Source: JADJPO01 sp963828555
GTDB lineage: Bacteria; Actinomycetota; Actinomycetes; Actinomycetales; Kineosporiaceae
Assembly: GCA_963828555.1 (NCBI GenBank)
Contig: CAWHEL010000004.1
Coordinates: forward strand, 620,001 to 684,000
Direction: 5' to 3'
Length of the DNA stretch: 64,000 bases
The notes below the pieces were generated by a model. The model did not search any database. It worked only from the letters and a program-made list of their open reading frames with translations, and was not told the DNA's origin. Positions 61,581 to 64,000 of this stretch are shown one piece after another. The position numbers and the translations under genes were made by a program. How positions within the stretch are numbered: position 1 is the stretch's first letter; every line of letters starts with the position of its first letter.

Positions 61581-62984
61581 CTACCCGCCCACCGACTGGG
61601 GGGTCGGTGTCCGGCGGCGCAGCGCGATCATCGCGCCGATCAGCATCAACGCAAGAGCCAGCGCTCCGAGAATGCCGAGACCGTACGTCTTGTAGATGAC
61701 GTTGCTGTGTGAGACCGGAGGCGGAGGGACCTCGAGGGTGTCAGAGGTGAGCACCGCCGGCCGCGGAGGCGAGTCGAAGTCGAAGGCACTCAGCAGGTTG
61801 TTCGCCCTCCGGTCGCGCTCGGCCAGCGGGTCGACGCCCCAGTTGTACTGGATGAACTTCAACGCCGAGGTGAAGTCGAGCGGCGTGCTGTCGATGTGGC
61901 CCTTCTTCACATGAGCGCCGATCATCAATGTGGGTACGCGGAACCCGTAGCCGTACTTGTCGACCACCGGTGGGGGCACGTGGTCGTACCAGCCGCCCCA
62001 GTCGTCGTAGCTCCACAGGAACGCCGACGACGGCCAGGCCTCGCTGCGCAGGAGGGCCGTGTGCAGAGAACGCACGAAGGACTCTCCAGCCTTGACGCTG
62101 CCCGGCGGGTGCTCGCTCGCCCCCGAGGGCACGATGTACGCCACCGACGGCAAGGTGCCCTTCTGCAGGTCGGTGAAGTACTCCTCCAAGGGCACGATCT
62201 TCGCGAACAGCTTCGGGTCGTCCAGGTACTCGGGGAAGGCCAGCAGGGGCGCCCAGATCACCTGTGCTCCCCGGTTGGCGTCGTCCTGGGAGCGATAGGT
62301 GCGATAGGTGATCGAGGGATCGTAGTTCTGCACGTAGAACTTCCACGAGACGCCCGCGCTCTCCAGCCGATCGAAGATCGTGGGAATGTTCTCGAACCCC
62401 TTGTCGGGGATGCTGTCCGCCACCGGGTTCCCGGGAACGGCGGCGACCCAGTACATGTGGTTCCACACGCTGCCGCCGCCGGCGCTGGTGAAGAACTTGT
62501 CGAACAGCGTGTACTCCTTGGCGATGTTCCAGTAGTACGGCAGGTCCTTGCCCGTGTAGTAGCCCATCGCCTGATCGGTCGGGTCGCCACTCTCGGTGAA
62601 GGCGGAGATGAAACCGTCGTTCTCGCCCCCGCGGAACTGGGCCTTGAAGATGGCCGTGGTGTGTCCCAGGTCGGTGATGGCCCGCCCGCTCAGCGGGAAC
62701 GGCTTGACGCACTTGTCCGGCTTCTTCGGATCCACCGGGACGCAGGTTCCCTCCGGGAAGCCGTCCGCGCCTGGGAAGGTGCCGAAGTAGTTGTCGAAGG
62801 AGTGGTTCTCCTGCATCAGGAACATGAAGTGCTTGACCGGGGTCTTGGTCGGGGTGTCCGCCGCCGAGGGGCCCGGCTCGTTGTCGGCTCCCCGCGGAGC
62901 GAGTGCGGCGACTCCGACCGTGAAGGCGGCCATGGTCGCGGCGAGCAGCACCATGCCCCAACGCCGTCTCGTCACGGGTGTCAC
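61581..62984 (-). CDS. Phospholipase C / acid phosphatase family phosphoesterase, membrane-anchored
   Basis: A 467-residue protein with an N-terminal signal or anchor helix (WGMVLLAATMAAFTVGVAAL). FMFLMQENHSFDNYFGTFPG carries the QENHSFDxYFG catalytic signature, GGSVWNHMYWVAAVPGNPV, then YIVPSGASEHPPGS and LWSYDDWGGWYDHVPPP (metal-ligand Asp and His) of the PF04185 phosphoesterase family. A C-terminal helix ILGALALALMLIGAMIALRR anchors it. It would cleave phospholipids or phosphate esters outside the membrane. Its start overlaps the glycosyltransferase stop (ATGA). Confidence 0.92.
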   Translation of the reverse strand: MTPVTRRRWGMVLLAATMAAFTVGVAALAPRGADNEPGPSAADTPTKTPVKHFMFLMQENHSFDNYFGTFPGADGFPEGTCVPVDPKKPDKCVKPFPLSGRAITDLGHTTAIFKAQFRGGENDGFISAFTESGDPTDQAMGYYTGKDLPYYWNIAKEYTLFDKFFTSAGGGSVWNHMYWVAAVPGNPVADSIPDKGFENIPTIFDRLESAGVSWKFYVQNYDPSITYRTYRSQDDANRGAQVIWAPLLAFPEYLDDPKLFAKIVPLEEYFTDLQKGTLPSVAYIVPSGASEHPPGSVKAGESFVRSLHTALLRSEAWPSSAFLWSYDDWGGWYDHVPPPVVDKYGYGFRVPTLMIGAHVKKGHIDSTPLDFTSALKFIQYNWGVDPLAERDRRANNLLSAFDFDSPPRPAVLTSDTLEVPPPPVSHSNVIYKTYGLGILGALALALMLIGAMIALRRRTPTPQSVGG

Positions 62985-64000
62985 AGCGGCCTCACCTCAT
63001 AAACGATCATCACGGGAACGCTGACCCGCTTGCCTGACGCATCGGTCTCGATCACGGACTCCCGGTGCACCTCGTGGCCTTTGTACCGCTCGACATAGCG
63101 CATCAGGCTCGCCGAGAAGTGCGGAGACCGGCCGGCTGAGAACGAGTCCCAGACGATGTACTGCACCTGGTTGCGACGGATGGCGATGTCGGGGTTGGGC
63201 AGCGGGTCGTAGACCGGATTGCGGTAGAGCGGGTTGGGGCTCACCGACAGACCGCGGCTCTCCCGGTACCCATACCACTGGATGATGTTGGCCATGGAGG
63301 GCCCCAGGGTCATGATCGTGATGCCCTTGGGGGTGTGGGTGTTGATCCAGGCGCCGAGCTCCCGGCCCCGCGGAATGCCTCCGGTTCCGGCAAGGAAGGT
63401 CGAGCGCTCGCTGGGCTGGATGGCCTGCCAGGTGGGTGCCAGCAGTGAGAGCAGCACCAGCACCATCGCGGTCCCGGGCATCCACCCCCGGATCTGCACC
63501 TTCCCGCGGATCCCGGGTGGAATGGTCCAGCGCCAGACCCTGCCGTCGTCGAGCAGGCGCCGCAGGCGCTCTGACGTCGTCCACCCGAGCAGGGTGCGCG
63601 CGGCGAGCACGGCCAGCGGCGGTGCGATGGGCAGCAGGTACTGGTAGCCCTTCACCGGGAACAGCCCGAAGAACACCGCCGGGACGCCGACGAACACCCA
63701 CAGCAACGTGTCTCGCCAGGTGTGGCGGAAGAGCCACAGGCCGGCGAGCGCCGCCAGCGCAGCGGCCAGGCCGATCGCCGGAGGGACCTCGAACAGGTAG
63801 AAGCTGATCGGGTGGTTCGGCCGGCGGAAGAGCTGGTAGGTCAGGAAGGCGCCGCCGGTGCGGGAGGAGCCGGCCAGGCGCAGCGAGATCGGATAGGTAG
63901 CGATCACCAGGGTGAAGATCAGCCCGCTGCCCAGGACGGCGCGCAACCGCAGCCGCTGCGGTACCAGGGCGAAGTAGATGAAGAAGGACCCGGCCATGAT
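62981..64000 (-). CDS. GT39-like membrane glycosyltransferase, C-terminal part
   Basis: The frame is open to the right edge, so the N-terminal catalytic half is outside the window. Five or six membrane helices are visible (LRAVLGSGLIFTLVIATYPI; PAIGLAAALAALAGLWLF; TLLWVFVGVPAVFFGLFPVK; TAMVLVLLSLLAPTWQAI). KGYQYLLPIAPPLAVLAARTL is typical of the dolichyl-phosphate-mannose mannosyltransferase (GT39/PMT_2) superfamily. The C-terminal ~130 residues form an outer domain (ELGAWINTHTPKGITIMTLG). It is the first visible gene of the operon running left to 60439. Confidence 0.8.
   Translation of the reverse strand: MMAGSFFIYFALVPQRLRLRAVLGSGLIFTLVIATYPISLRLAGSSRTGGAFLTYQLFRRPNHPISFYLFEVPPAIGLAAALAALAGLWLFRHTWRDTLLWVFVGVPAVFFGLFPVKGYQYLLPIAPPLAVLAARTLLGWTTSERLRRLLDDGRVWRWTIPPGIRGKVQIRGWMPGTAMVLVLLSLLAPTWQAIQPSERSTFLAGTGGIPRGRELGAWINTHTPKGITIMTLGPSMANIIQWYGYRESRGLSVSPNPLYRNPVYDPLPNPDIAIRRNQVQYIVWDSFSAGRSPHFSASLMRYVERYKGHEVHRESVIETDASGKRVSVPVMIVYEVRPL

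Overview
The window is chromosomal DNA from a high-GC actinobacterium. The evidence is GC-rich codon use throughout, three DUF222/HNH (13E12-type) genes, LexA boxes close to the actinobacterial consensus, two F420-dependent LLM oxidoreductases, a LAL-type LuxR regulator, CG0192-type maltokinase-cap proteins and several apparently leaderless promoters. The genus cannot be named from sequence alone. I see no rRNA, tRNA, CRISPR array or replication origin.

Layout. (1) 0-12 kb: the end of an MBL-fold hydrolase, a divergent methyltransferase/LAL regulator pair, DUF222-HNH copy 1, a nucleotidyltransferase, a DUF4386 protein, two damaged unknown genes and a two-gene ABC exporter. (2) 12-21 kb: a small unknown protein, a sugar-lactone-type FAD oxidase, a broken AlkZ-like (HTH_42) gene with two extra fragments of the same family nearby, a membrane protein, a beta-helix protein and an alpha/beta hydrolase. 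(3) 21-37.5 kb: a Wzx/Wzy-type exopolysaccharide locus, nearly all on the minus strand. It holds GDP-mannose dehydratase, a WecG/TagA transferase, three other glycosyltransferases, polymerase, flippase, acetyltransferase, a Wzz/BY-kinase and three exported proteins of unknown role. Its centre (about 26.3-34.7 kb) is clearly poorer in GC than the flanks and looks acquired. An internally deleted ISL3 element and a methyltransferase lie at its right edge.

(4) 38-60.4 kb: a mosaic of duplicated and truncated genes. Gene families recur as full copies and as fragments in different orders: NERD nuclease-like membrane protein (three copies, one with a nonsense codon), its coupled small upstream gene (one intact, one decayed), DUF222-HNH (two more copies inside 1.44-kb repeat units), LLM oxidoreductase (two), RibD_C reductase (two), YtcJ-like amidohydrolase (full and fragment) and CG0192-like protein (full and fragments). 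A frameshifted TIR gene, a zincin fragment, a MerR/GyrI regulator, galE and an ArsR-SRPBCC-reductase operon are interspersed. (5) 60.4-64 kb: a minus-strand operon with an exported membrane protein, a phospholipase-C-type phosphoesterase and a GT39-like membrane glycosyltransferase that runs off the window.

The most notable regulatory signal is that all three DUF222-HNH genes have the same promoter design: a 16-bp LexA box between the -35 and -10 elements, with the -10 placed so that transcription would start at or next to the ATG. This predicts SOS-induced leaderless mRNAs. The most notable technical signal is that many genes are split by single-base shifts, several explained by loss of one base from a homopolymer. 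A good part of the apparent decay may therefore be sequencing error, unlike the TGG-to-TGA nonsense change in NERD copy 1.
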